DNA from: an uncultured Paracoccaceae bacterium
GTDB taxonomy: Bacteria; Pseudomonadota; Alphaproteobacteria; Rhodobacterales; Rhodobacteraceae
Reading direction: 5' to 3'
DNA length: 64,000 nt
NCBI GenBank assembly: GCA_947500775.1
Contig: CANMTD010000004.1
Location: 1 to 64,000, forward strand
In this document: positions 35,146-42,386 of the stretch, piece by piece
Layout: the number at the start of each line of letters is the position of its first letter
Position numbering within the stretch: position 1 is the stretch's first letter
Translations under genes and position numbers: made by a program
Notes under the pieces: model-generated
Seen by the model: only the letters and a program-made list of their open reading frames with translations
The model's database searches: none
Told to the model about the DNA's origin: nothing

Positions 35146-36206
35146 GCGTGACGCGCGACGATGTGCTGGCCTGCCTGCGCCAGATCGACGACCCGGTCAG
35201 CGGTCAGGATATGGTCACCGCCGGGATCGTTCAGGCGCTGACGGTCGATGACGGCGCGGTCCGCTTCGTGCTGGATATCAACCCGGCCCATGCCACCGTG
35301 ATGGAGGCTCTGCGCGCCACGGCCGAAGAACGCCTGCGTGCCCTGCCCGGTGTCAGCGCCGTGTCGATTGTCATGACCGCCCACAGCACACCCAAACCGC
35401 CGCCCGACCTGAAACCACGTGCGGCCCAGCCCACCGGCCCGCAGAAGGTGCCCGGCATTGACCGGATCATCGCCATCGCCTCGGGCAAGGGGGGGGTCGG
35501 GAAATCGACCGTTTCGGCCAATCTGGCCTGCGCGCTGGCGGCCGAGGGCCGCCGTGTCGGGTTGCTGGACGCCGATGTCTATGGCCCGTCGCAGCCCCGA
35601 ATGCTGGGCGTGTCGGGGCGCCCCGCTTCGCCCGATGGCAAGACCATCCTGCCGATGCGCAACCACGGGGTCACGATGATGTCGCTGGGCCTGATGACGC
35701 AGGAGGACGAAGCCGTGGTCTGGCGCGGTCCGATGCTGATGGGCGCGTTGCAGCAGATGCTGAACCAGGTGCAATGGGGCGCGCTGGACGTGTTGCTGGT
35801 CGATCTGCCGCCGGGCACCGGCGACGTGCAGATGACCCTTGCGCAAAAGGCGCAGGTGGACGGCGCGATCATCGTCTCGACCCCGCAGGACATCGCCCTG
35901 CTGGACGCGCGCAAGGGGATCGACATGTTCAACAAGCTGAACACCCCGATCATGGGGATGATTGAAAACATGTCGGTGCACATCTGTTCGAAATGCGGCA
36001 ACGAAGAACATATCTTTGGCCATGGTGGCGTGCGCGCCGAAGCTGAGAAACTGGGCGTGCCGCTGCTGGCCGAAATCCCGCTGCACCTGTCGATCCGCAC
36101 GGCGGCGGATGGCGGCGCACCGGTTGTGGTGTCGCAAAGCGCCTCGCCGCAGGCACAGGCGTTCCGCACCCTGGCGCGCCAGTTGATCGCCGAAGGTCAG
36201 GCATGA
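35142..36206 (+). CDS. Mrp/ApbC-type P-loop iron-sulfur carrier ATPase
   Basis: A 354-residue protein: N-terminal MIP18-like domain (about 5-80), a linker, then a MinD-like ATPase with deviant Walker A SGKGGVGKST (around residue 112-121), DADVYGPSQPRM and DLPPGTGD. The C-terminal CSKCG motif is the CxxC used by Mrp/Nbp35 proteins to hold a transient 4Fe-4S cluster. Four-base overlaps with both neighbours tie it to the FDH accessory set, so it may deliver clusters to FDH or to the polyferredoxin. Confidence 0.94.
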   Translation: MSVTRDDVLACLRQIDDPVSGQDMVTAGIVQALTVDDGAVRFVLDINPAHATVMEALRATAEERLRALPGVSAVSIVMTAHSTPKPPPDLKPRAAQPTGPQKVPGIDRIIAIASGKGGVGKSTVSANLACALAAEGRRVGLLDADVYGPSQPRMLGVSGRPASPDGKTILPMRNHGVTMMSLGLMTQEDEAVVWRGPMLMGALQQMLNQVQWGALDVLLVDLPPGTGDVQMTLAQKAQVDGAIIVSTPQDIALLDARKGIDMFNKLNTPIMGMIENMSVHICSKCGNEEHIFGHGGVRAEAEKLGVPLLAEIPLHLSIRTAADGGAPVVVSQSASPQAQAFRTLARQLIAEGQA

Positions 36207-36943
36207 GCGGGTCGTCCGATCACAGCCTCGACCTGCCGCCATTGCTGAGCGGTCTGGAACTGGACAGCCACGCCGACCCGTTTCTGAAGGCCCGCGCCGA
36301 GGCCGCGATTGGCTGTGACGCCGGGCTGGTGGTCCATGCGCTAAGCCCGGACCGGGTGCGCGCGGCAATCGTTCTGGCCCCCGAAACTCCGCTGGAACAG
36401 GCCATGGCCGCCCTGCCCGCCTGTGGCACCGGGTTGCAGAACGCGCTGGGGGCGCTGGCCCCGCCCGAGGTCGCGGTGCACCTGTCCTGGGACGGCGGCA
36501 TTCGCGTGAACGGCGCGCGCTGCGGCAGCTTTCAGGCCTGCGCCGCGCAGACCGATCCGGCGGAAACACCCGACTGGCTGGTGGTGGGCTTCGATCTGCC
36601 GCTGTTGCCGCCCTATGTGGACGACCCCGGCCAGACGCCCGACCAGACCGGCCTGTTTGTCGAAGGCTGCGCCGATCTGGACCCGCCCCGCCTGTTGGAA
36701 AGCTGGGCCCGCCACACGCTGCACTGGCTGACAGGGCTGGAACAATCCGGGGGCCGCGCCGCGCTGCACCGCGAATGGCGCGGGCTGCTGTGGCAGATGG
36801 GCGAAACCGTCACCCAACCCCACGCCGGTACCACGCTGACCGGCAAATTCATGGGCGTGGACGAAGATTTCGGTATGCTGCTACGCGACGATGCGGGCAC
36901 CACCCATCTGTTGCCGCTGTCCGCGTTGTTGCAAAGGAGCTGA
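36203..36943 (+). CDS. Biotin/lipoate-ligase-like protein with DUF4444-type C-terminus
   Basis: A 246-residue protein with a degenerate biotin/lipoate protein ligase core (about 10-180) and a C-terminal domain containing TGKFMGVDEDFGMLLRDD. At the position where biotin and lipoate ligases have a catalytic lysine (xxGKKxAG), this protein reads VNGARCGSF. The lysine therefore appears to be missing, and a normal ligase activity is doubtful. It sits in an operon with DUF6494, Mrp and DUF6505. Confidence 0.8.
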   Translation: MSGSSDHSLDLPPLLSGLELDSHADPFLKARAEAAIGCDAGLVVHALSPDRVRAAIVLAPETPLEQAMAALPACGTGLQNALGALAPPEVAVHLSWDGGIRVNGARCGSFQACAAQTDPAETPDWLVVGFDLPLLPPYVDDPGQTPDQTGLFVEGCADLDPPRLLESWARHTLHWLTGLEQSGGRAALHREWRGLLWQMGETVTQPHAGTTLTGKFMGVDEDFGMLLRDDAGTTHLLPLSALLQRS

Positions 36944-36947
36944 CCCC

Positions 36948-37427
36948 ATGCTTTTAGCCCGCGCCATCCATTTCGACGAAAGCGACCGCAACGTCTTTCA
37001 CAGCCCGGCCCGCACCGGCGAATGGGCGATCAGCGGCGGGTTCAAGTTTTCCAACTGGACCGAAGGCGATCTGGTGGGCAAGGCGCGGCAGGCCTTTGCC
37101 AATGGCTGGATGGGGGTGGAAACCTTCGGCCATGTGACCTTTGTCGCCGTCACCCGCATCGAACCCGCGGAATACGACGCGGTGGTCGACCTGCTGGCCC
37201 AGCATTTCGTCCAGGTCTATGGCGCCCCATCGCTGGAGGCCGCCCGCCCCGTCGCCCGCGACGAGGTCGACCATATGGCCACCCTCTGCGCCGATCACGC
37301 GCCCAATACCGTGCTGACCGTGCTGCGCGAACTGACCGAGGCCGGGGTGCGGGAACAATACCGGTTCATCGAACCGAATGAGGCGGGTCTTGATCAATTC
37401 GCCATTCACGGCGACATCGAAGACTAA
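36948..37427 (+). CDS. DUF6505 family protein
   Basis: A 159-residue soluble protein of a family found with Mrp/ligase-like genes in FDH loci. Visible segments are AIHFDESDRNVFHSPARTGEWAISG and a C-terminal acidic tail. The ATG at 36948 is four bases after the preceding stop, with AAGGAG within that gene's end. It converges on tupA with only 16 bases between. Function unknown. Confidence 0.82.
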   Translation: MLLARAIHFDESDRNVFHSPARTGEWAISGGFKFSNWTEGDLVGKARQAFANGWMGVETFGHVTFVAVTRIEPAEYDAVVDLLAQHFVQVYGAPSLEAARPVARDEVDHMATLCADHAPNTVLTVLRELTEAGVREQYRFIEPNEAGLDQFAIHGDIED

Positions 37428-37443
37428 GACCCGCCCCTTTGTT

Positions 37444-38247
37444 TTACTGCGCGGTCGCGTTGAAGGTGAACAGCTTTTCACCGTTGATCCGATAGTCGTC
37501 GATCAACTTATGTGCAGTATCGCCGGTCAGCCATGCCTCCAGCTTGGTGGCGGCGTCGATGTTGACATGCGGATGTTTGGCCGGGTTCACCGGCATATAG
37601 GCATATTGGTTGAACAGCACCGGATCCCCCGCATAAAGCAGCGCAAGATCGCCCTTGTTACCGAACTTCAACCAGCTTGCCCGGTCCGACAGGATATAGG
37701 CGTTCATCCCCGACGCGGTGTTCAGCGCGGCGCCCATGCCGGCCCCCACGGCGCGGTACCAATCCCCTTCGGGCGCCACATCGGCCGAGGCCCAAAGCGA
37801 CAGTTCCTTCTTGTGGGTGCCGCTGTCATCGCCCCGGCTGACAAAGGCCGCCTTGGCCCCTTCGATGGCGCGCAACGCATCAGCGGCGGAACCGGACCCC
37901 GCGATTTTCGCAGGGTCGGCGGCGGGGCCGATCACCACAAAATCATTGTACATGATTTCGCGCCGGTGGGTGCCGCTGCCTTCGGCCACGAACGCCTCTT
38001 CCGCCGCGCGGGCGTGGACCAGAACCGCATCCACATCGCCCGCCTGACCCAGACGCAGCGCCTGACCGGTGCCGACGATCAGCAGATGCACCTCGATGCC
38101 GGTATCTTCGGCAATCTGGGGCAGCAGCACATCCGCCAGCCCCGAATTGGCAAACGACGTTGTTACGGCCATTTTCATGTCCTCGGCCAGCGCAGAGCTG
38201 GCCATCCAGACCGCAGCCAGCGCCGCGAATAATGCCTTCAGTTTCAT
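37444..38247 (-). CDS. tupA: Tungstate ABC transporter substrate-binding protein
   Basis: A 267-residue periplasmic protein with signal peptide MKLKALFAALAAVWMASSALA. The segment VTTSFANSGLADVLLP corresponds to the TupA TTTS oxyanion-binding motif, and VGTGQALRLGQAGDVDAVLVHAR and SRGDDSGTHKKE are strongly TupA-like. Tungstate is favoured over molybdate on this basis. Its start overlaps tupC by four bases. Its place beside the FDH and cofactor genes suggests tungsten or molybdenum supply for FDH. Confidence 0.93.
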   Translation of the reverse strand: MKLKALFAALAAVWMASSALAEDMKMAVTTSFANSGLADVLLPQIAEDTGIEVHLLIVGTGQALRLGQAGDVDAVLVHARAAEEAFVAEGSGTHRREIMYNDFVVIGPAADPAKIAGSGSAADALRAIEGAKAAFVSRGDDSGTHKKELSLWASADVAPEGDWYRAVGAGMGAALNTASGMNAYILSDRASWLKFGNKGDLALLYAGDPVLFNQYAYMPVNPAKHPHVNIDAATKLEAWLTGDTAHKLIDDYRINGEKLFTFNATAQ

Positions 38248-38960
38248 ACCACCAGGTCTCCCTTCAGAAAGGCCCGGACCTCATCGGTTTCGGGCGCATT
38301 GAAAAAATTATCACGCGGGGCGGTTTCGTGTTTTTGCCCCCGATACAAAAACAAAACATCATCGGCCAGACGCCGGGCCTGTCCGATGTCATGCGTTGAC
38401 ATGACGATGCGGGTGCCCGCCGCGCGGATATCGTGCAGGATCGCCTCGATTTCGCGAATCGCGTGGCCGTCCAGATTGGCGCAAGGTTCATCCAGAAACA
38501 GGATTTGCGGATCGCGGATCAGCGCCCGCGCCAGCGCCAGTTTCTGCTTTTCGCCCCCCGACAGTACATGCGCGGGGCGTTCCATCACCGCCGACAGGCC
38601 CACCCGTTCGGCCCAGCCAGCGGCGGCCTTGCGCGCCTCGGCCTTGCCCCGGCCGATCAGCCGCAGCGGATAGGCGATACTGTCCAGCACCGACCGGCGC
38701 ATCATCGTCGGGGTCTGGAACACGAACGACTGATGCGGCCGCGCCGCCACGGCGTCGCATTGCCATGTGACGCGGCCAGCAGAGATCCGTTCCAACCCGT
38801 GCATGCTGCGCAGCAGGGTGGTTTTGCCGCTGCCGTTCGGCCCCATCAGAATGGTCAGCCCGTCGCCCTGCAGGGTCAGCGAAATCGGTCCCAACAGGCG
38901 TTTGCCGCGGCGCGTCACCTCGACCGCGTCCAGTTTCAGGGGCAGGATCGGGGTCACCAT
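38244..38960 (-). CDS. tupC: Tungstate ABC transporter ATPase
   Basis: A 238-residue ATP-binding protein: Walker A GPNGSGKTT, signature LSGGEKQKLALARA, Walker B ILFLDEPCANLD, switch histidine in MSTHDIGQ. AAGGGA precedes the ATG at 38960, which lies inside the end of tupB; a longer frame extends upstream but would be wholly within tupB. Confidence 0.94.
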   Translation of the reverse strand: MVTPILPLKLDAVEVTRRGKRLLGPISLTLQGDGLTILMGPNGSGKTTLLRSMHGLERISAGRVTWQCDAVAARPHQSFVFQTPTMMRRSVLDSIAYPLRLIGRGKAEARKAAAGWAERVGLSAVMERPAHVLSGGEKQKLALARALIRDPQILFLDEPCANLDGHAIREIEAILHDIRAAGTRIVMSTHDIGQARRLADDVLFLYRGQKHETAPRDNFFNAPETDEVRAFLKGDLVV

Positions 38961-39658
38961 CGGCTGTCCCTTTCGGTGCGTGACAGAACATGCATCACCA
39001 GATTGACCAGTATCGCCAGCGCGATCAGCACAAAGCCCAGCGCCAGCGCCAAACCGAAATCGCCCTTGCCGGTTTCCAGCGCGATCGCGGTTGTCAGAAC
39101 CCGCGTCACATTGTCGATATTGCCGCCCACGATCATGATCGCCCCGACCTCGCCGATGGCGCGGCCAAACCCGGCCAGCGCGGCAGTCAGCAAGGCCCGC
39201 CGCCCGTCCCACAGCAACGCGCGGATACGCTGGCGTTTGGTCGTGTGCAGCGAAATCAGCAGATCATGGTAATCGGCCCAAAGGTCGCGCATCGCCTGAT
39301 GCGCGATCGAGGCGATCAGCGGCGTGATGATGATCACCTGTGCGATGATCATCGCGGTGGGGGTGAACAACAACCCCAACACGCCCAAGGGCCCCGCCCG
39401 CGACAACATGATGTAAACCAGCAGCCCCACCACCACCGGGGGCAGGCCCATCAGCGCGTTCAGGATGGCGATCACCAGACGGCGGCGCGGAAAGCGGTTG
39501 ATCGCCAGCAAAGCCCCGAACGGCAGCCCGATGGCCGCCGCGATCACCGTGGCGGTCAGCGACACCTGCAACGACCGCAGCGTGATATCCACCAGCGTGG
39601 CGTCCAGCGTCACGGTCAGGCGGGCGGCCTCGGCCAGTCCTTGCAGGATGTCGTTCAT
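38954..39658 (-). CDS. tupB: Tungstate ABC transporter permease
   Basis: A 234-residue membrane protein with about five to six helices, carrying the EAA-type loop AALAGFGRAIGEVGAIMIVGG characteristic of TupB/WtpB/ModB permeases. The start at 39658 (MNDILQGLAEAAR) was chosen because translation upstream becomes low-complexity; the Shine-Dalgarno there is weak. A hairpin lies 23 bases upstream at 39682-39703. Confidence 0.93.
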   Translation of the reverse strand: MNDILQGLAEAARLTVTLDATLVDITLRSLQVSLTATVIAAAIGLPFGALLAINRFPRRRLVIAILNALMGLPPVVVGLLVYIMLSRAGPLGVLGLLFTPTAMIIAQVIIITPLIASIAHQAMRDLWADYHDLLISLHTTKRQRIRALLWDGRRALLTAALAGFGRAIGEVGAIMIVGGNIDNVTRVLTTAIALETGKGDFGLALALGFVLIALAILVNLVMHVLSRTERDSRW

Positions 39659-39681
39659 TTGCGGATCACGCCCATCTCCCT

Positions 39682-39703
39682 GATGCGGCCTCCCCGCCGC
39701 ATC
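39682..39703 (-). promoter_or_regulatory. Hairpin in the leader of tupB
   Basis: GATGCGGC (39682-39689) pairs with GCCGCATC (39696-39703), loop six bases, in the 143-base gap between DUF2478 and tupB. It is followed by AGGGAG on the transcript. It does not match the Moco riboswitch consensus as I remember it. Function unknown. Confidence 0.45.
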
Positions 39704-39801
39704 GTCTCCCCGCCTCCATCTAGTACCGATCCTGCGCCCGGGCTCAACGGTCGATTTGACCGCCCGCGCGACGGGCCAAGGGGCAAAATGTCCATCGGGG
39801 G

Positions 39802-40317
39802 TTACCCGGCCATTTCGGCCCGGATTGCGCGGGCGCACCAGTCGGCGACCGCCTGCGGGGTTGCGGGCACCTGTTCGGCCATATCGCCGGCAAAGGCGCG
39901 GAACCCGTCCAGATTGCCCGCGCTGACCGCCGTCAGAACCGGCACATCCTGCAACAGGGCCTGCCCGATCACCGGGCGGAACCCGCGGCCGTCGACCTCT
40001 TGCTTGCCGAATTTGTTGACCAGCATCAGATCGACCGGCCCGTCCAGCGCGGCCGAGACCAGCCCAACGGCGCGTTCCAGCCCTTCGGGGTCCAGCCTGC
40101 AACCGCTTGATCCCGATCCCAGGTTCTGGCTGATCCGCACCACGGCGCCGCCGGTCAGCACATGCAAATCCATTTCGCAGCGCGCAGCCGGATCGCGTTC
40201 GATGTTTTCCTGCACCGCCCCGGTGACATTCACACCGTCCTGCCGCAACCGCGCCGCCAGATCGAACAACAGCTGATCCGCCGCGCCACGTTCGCTCATC
40301 GTGATATAGCCCAGCAT
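39802..40317 (-). CDS. DUF2478 family protein
   Basis: A 171-residue protein resembling DUF2478, a family commonly found beside molybdate/tungstate transporters. Features are LGYITMSERGAADQLLFDLAARLRQDG at the N-terminus and LMLVNKFGKQEVDGRGFRP in the middle. The start at 40317 aligns with the expected family N-terminus, but an in-frame upstream start at 40371 is possible. It is probably the first gene of the tup operon, and is divergent from fdhD. Confidence 0.78.
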   Translation of the reverse strand: MLGYITMSERGAADQLLFDLAARLRQDGVNVTGAVQENIERDPAARCEMDLHVLTGGAVVRISQNLGSGSSGCRLDPEGLERAVGLVSAALDGPVDLMLVNKFGKQEVDGRGFRPVIGQALLQDVPVLTAVSAGNLDGFRAFAGDMAEQVPATPQAVADWCARAIRAEMAG

Positions 40318-40403
40318 TCCGGCCCCGTTTCCCCTGATCGCAATCGCGCTTGAACCCCGATGATCTAGCATACACTATGGCTGCGCAAACAGGAAAATGA
40401 CCG

Positions 40404-41276
40404 ATGACCCCCCACCAGATTTTGCTGCCCGATCCCGACGATCCGCGCCTGACGCGCAAGGTGACGGGCATCGACCATACCGGAGCGGTGATCGACATCG
40501 CGGTGGTCGAAGAGCGCCCGCTGACCATTTTCCTGAACGCCCAGGAAATCGTCACCGCCATGACCATCGGCGATCATCCCGATTATCTGGCGCTGGGGTT
40601 TCTGCGCAATCAGGGCATGTTGCTGGCCGATGATCAGGTCACCGGCATCGACTATGACGACGATCTGGAAACCATCGTGGTGCGCACGGCACGCAAAACC
40701 TCATACGAGGAAAAGATGGCGAAAAAGACCCGCACCTCGGGCTGCGCGGTCGGCACGGTGTTCGGTGATATGATGGAGGGGTTGGAAGATCTGACTCTGC
40801 CCGCAGCCCCCCTGCGCACCAGTTGGCTGTATGCGCTGGCCAAACAGATCAACACCATGCCGTCGCTCTATCTGACCGCCGGAGCGATCCACGGTACGGT
40901 GCTGTGCCATCAGGACCAGCCGCTGGTCTATATGGAGGATGTCGGGCGTCATAACGCGGTCGACAAGGTCGCGGGCTGGATGTTTCTGAACCACACCGAC
41001 CCGCAGGACAAGATCCTGTATACCACCGGGCGGCTGACATCCGAGATGGTGATCAAGACCGCGCAGATGGGCATTCCGGTTCTGGCCTCGCGTTCCGGGT
41101 TCACCGCATGGGGCGTCGAAATCGCACGTCAGGTCGGGCTGACCCTGATCGGGCGGCTGCGCGGCCAAAGGTTCGTCTGCCTGTCCGGCGACGAACGGCT
41201 GATCCGCGATGCCGATCCCGCGCAGGTCAGTGACGAAGCCGCCGCCAACCGCCGCAAGGGGGCCCGCCATGACTGA
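40404..41276 (+). CDS. fdhD: FdhD, formate dehydrogenase accessory sulfurtransferase
   Basis: A 290-residue protein that transfers sulfur from cysteine desulfurase to the bis-MGD cofactor before insertion into FDH. Conserved segments include EERPLTIFLN, LALGFLRNQG, VYMEDVGRHNAVDKVAGW and YTTGRLTSEMV. The CxxC region has only one cysteine (Cys114 in TSGCAVGTVFG), where E. coli FdhD has two (Cys121 and Cys124). It is the first gene of an overlapping fdhD-mobA-mobB-moeA operon. Confidence 0.95.
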   Translation: MTPHQILLPDPDDPRLTRKVTGIDHTGAVIDIAVVEERPLTIFLNAQEIVTAMTIGDHPDYLALGFLRNQGMLLADDQVTGIDYDDDLETIVVRTARKTSYEEKMAKKTRTSGCAVGTVFGDMMEGLEDLTLPAAPLRTSWLYALAKQINTMPSLYLTAGAIHGTVLCHQDQPLVYMEDVGRHNAVDKVAGWMFLNHTDPQDKILYTTGRLTSEMVIKTAQMGIPVLASRSGFTAWGVEIARQVGLTLIGRLRGQRFVCLSGDERLIRDADPAQVSDEAAANRRKGARHD

Positions 41277-41895
41277 ACCGAAACTGCCCGGCGTGATCCT
41301 GGCCGGGGGGCGCGCCACGCGCATGGGCGGCGGCGACAAGGGGCTGCGCCCGCTGGGCGATGCCCGCCTGATCGACCATGTGATTGCCCGGCTGGCGCCG
41401 CAATGCGGACCACTGGCGCTGAACGCCAACGGCGATCCGGCACGGTTCGCGGGTCTGAACCTGCCGGTTCTGGCCGACAGTATCGCGGATCACCCCGGTC
41501 CGCTGGCCGGTGTTCTGGCCGGGCTGGACTGGGCCGCCACGCTGGGCGCCACGCAGATCGTCACCGCCGCCGCCGACACGCCGTTTTTCCCCGATGATCT
41601 GGTGGCCGGATTACAAGCGGCGGCCGGTCCCAGTGGCCTTGCCCTGGCCGCGACCCCCGATGACACCGGGCGGCTGCGCCGCCATCCGACCTTTGGCCTG
41701 TGGCCCGTGGCCCTGCGCGACGACCTGCGCGCCGCATTGGCCGGGGGGCTGCGCAAGATCGTGCTGTGGACGGATCAGCATCAGGCCGGGACCGCACATT
41801 TCCCCGCCGAACCCTTCGATCCCTTTTTCAACATCAACACACCCGAGGATGCAGCACAGGCCGAAGCATTGCTATCGCAACAGGGGACCGCATGA
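41269..41895 (+). CDS. mobA: MobA, molybdenum cofactor guanylyltransferase
   Basis: A 208-residue GTP:molybdopterin guanylyltransferase that builds the guanine dinucleotide form of the cofactor. The nucleotide-binding loop VILAGGRATRMGGGDKGL is diagnostic. A second typical segment is TAAADTPFFPDDLV. The ATG at 41269 overlaps the fdhD stop by eight bases. Its product bis-MGD is what both FDHs in this window require. Confidence 0.96.
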   Translation: MTEPKLPGVILAGGRATRMGGGDKGLRPLGDARLIDHVIARLAPQCGPLALNANGDPARFAGLNLPVLADSIADHPGPLAGVLAGLDWAATLGATQIVTAAADTPFFPDDLVAGLQAAAGPSGLALAATPDDTGRLRRHPTFGLWPVALRDDLRAALAGGLRKIVLWTDQHQAGTAHFPAEPFDPFFNINTPEDAAQAEALLSQQGTA

Positions 41896-42386
41896 AAATC
41901 TACGGCGTCACGGGCTGGAAAAACGCCGGGAAAACCGGGCTGATGGAGCGGCTGGTGGCTGAAATCACCGCCCGCGGGTTCAGCGTGTCGACCATCAAAC
42001 ACGCCCATCACAACACCGATGTGGATCAGCCCGGCCGCGACAGCCACCGCCACCGCACTGCCGGCGCGCGCGAGGTTCTGCTGGCCTCGCCCCACCGCTG
42101 GGCGCTGATGGCCGAACTGCGCGACGCTGATGAACCGCCGCTGTCCGAATTGCTGACCCGCCTGTCGCCCGTCGATATCGTGCTGATCGAGGGGTATAAA
42201 CGTGACGCCCACCCCAAGGTCGAGGCGCACAGGCAGGCCACTGGCCGCGCCCCGCTGGCCCATGACAACGACACCATCCGTGCGATTGCGGCGGATGGTC
42301 CGGTTGCCGGGCTGGACCTGCCGGTGTTTGATCTGAACGACACCGCCGCCATCGCCGATTTCATCCTGTCCGAGGTTGAGGCATGA
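41892..42386 (+). CDS. mobB: MobB, molybdopterin-guanine dinucleotide adaptor
   Basis: A 164-residue P-loop GTPase that partners MobA. Walker A is GWKNAGKTGL, and the HAHHNTDVDQPGRDSHRHRTAGA segment and VLIEGYK are characteristic. It overlaps mobA and the moeA fusion gene by four bases each. Confidence 0.95.
   Translation: MKIYGVTGWKNAGKTGLMERLVAEITARGFSVSTIKHAHHNTDVDQPGRDSHRHRTAGAREVLLASPHRWALMAELRDADEPPLSELLTRLSPVDIVLIEGYKRDAHPKVEAHRQATGRAPLAHDNDTIRAIAADGPVAGLDLPVFDLNDTAAIADFILSEVEA

Noticed and set aside
39659-39801. Molybdenum-cofactor riboswitch before tupB
   Set aside because: Only a simple 8-bp hairpin is visible; the Moco/Tuco consensus elements I know could not be found.
39659-40567. 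N-terminal extension of the tungstate permease frame
   Set aside because: The extension reads through the DUF2478 gene in another frame and is Arg/Gly-rich; the permease proper begins at 39658.
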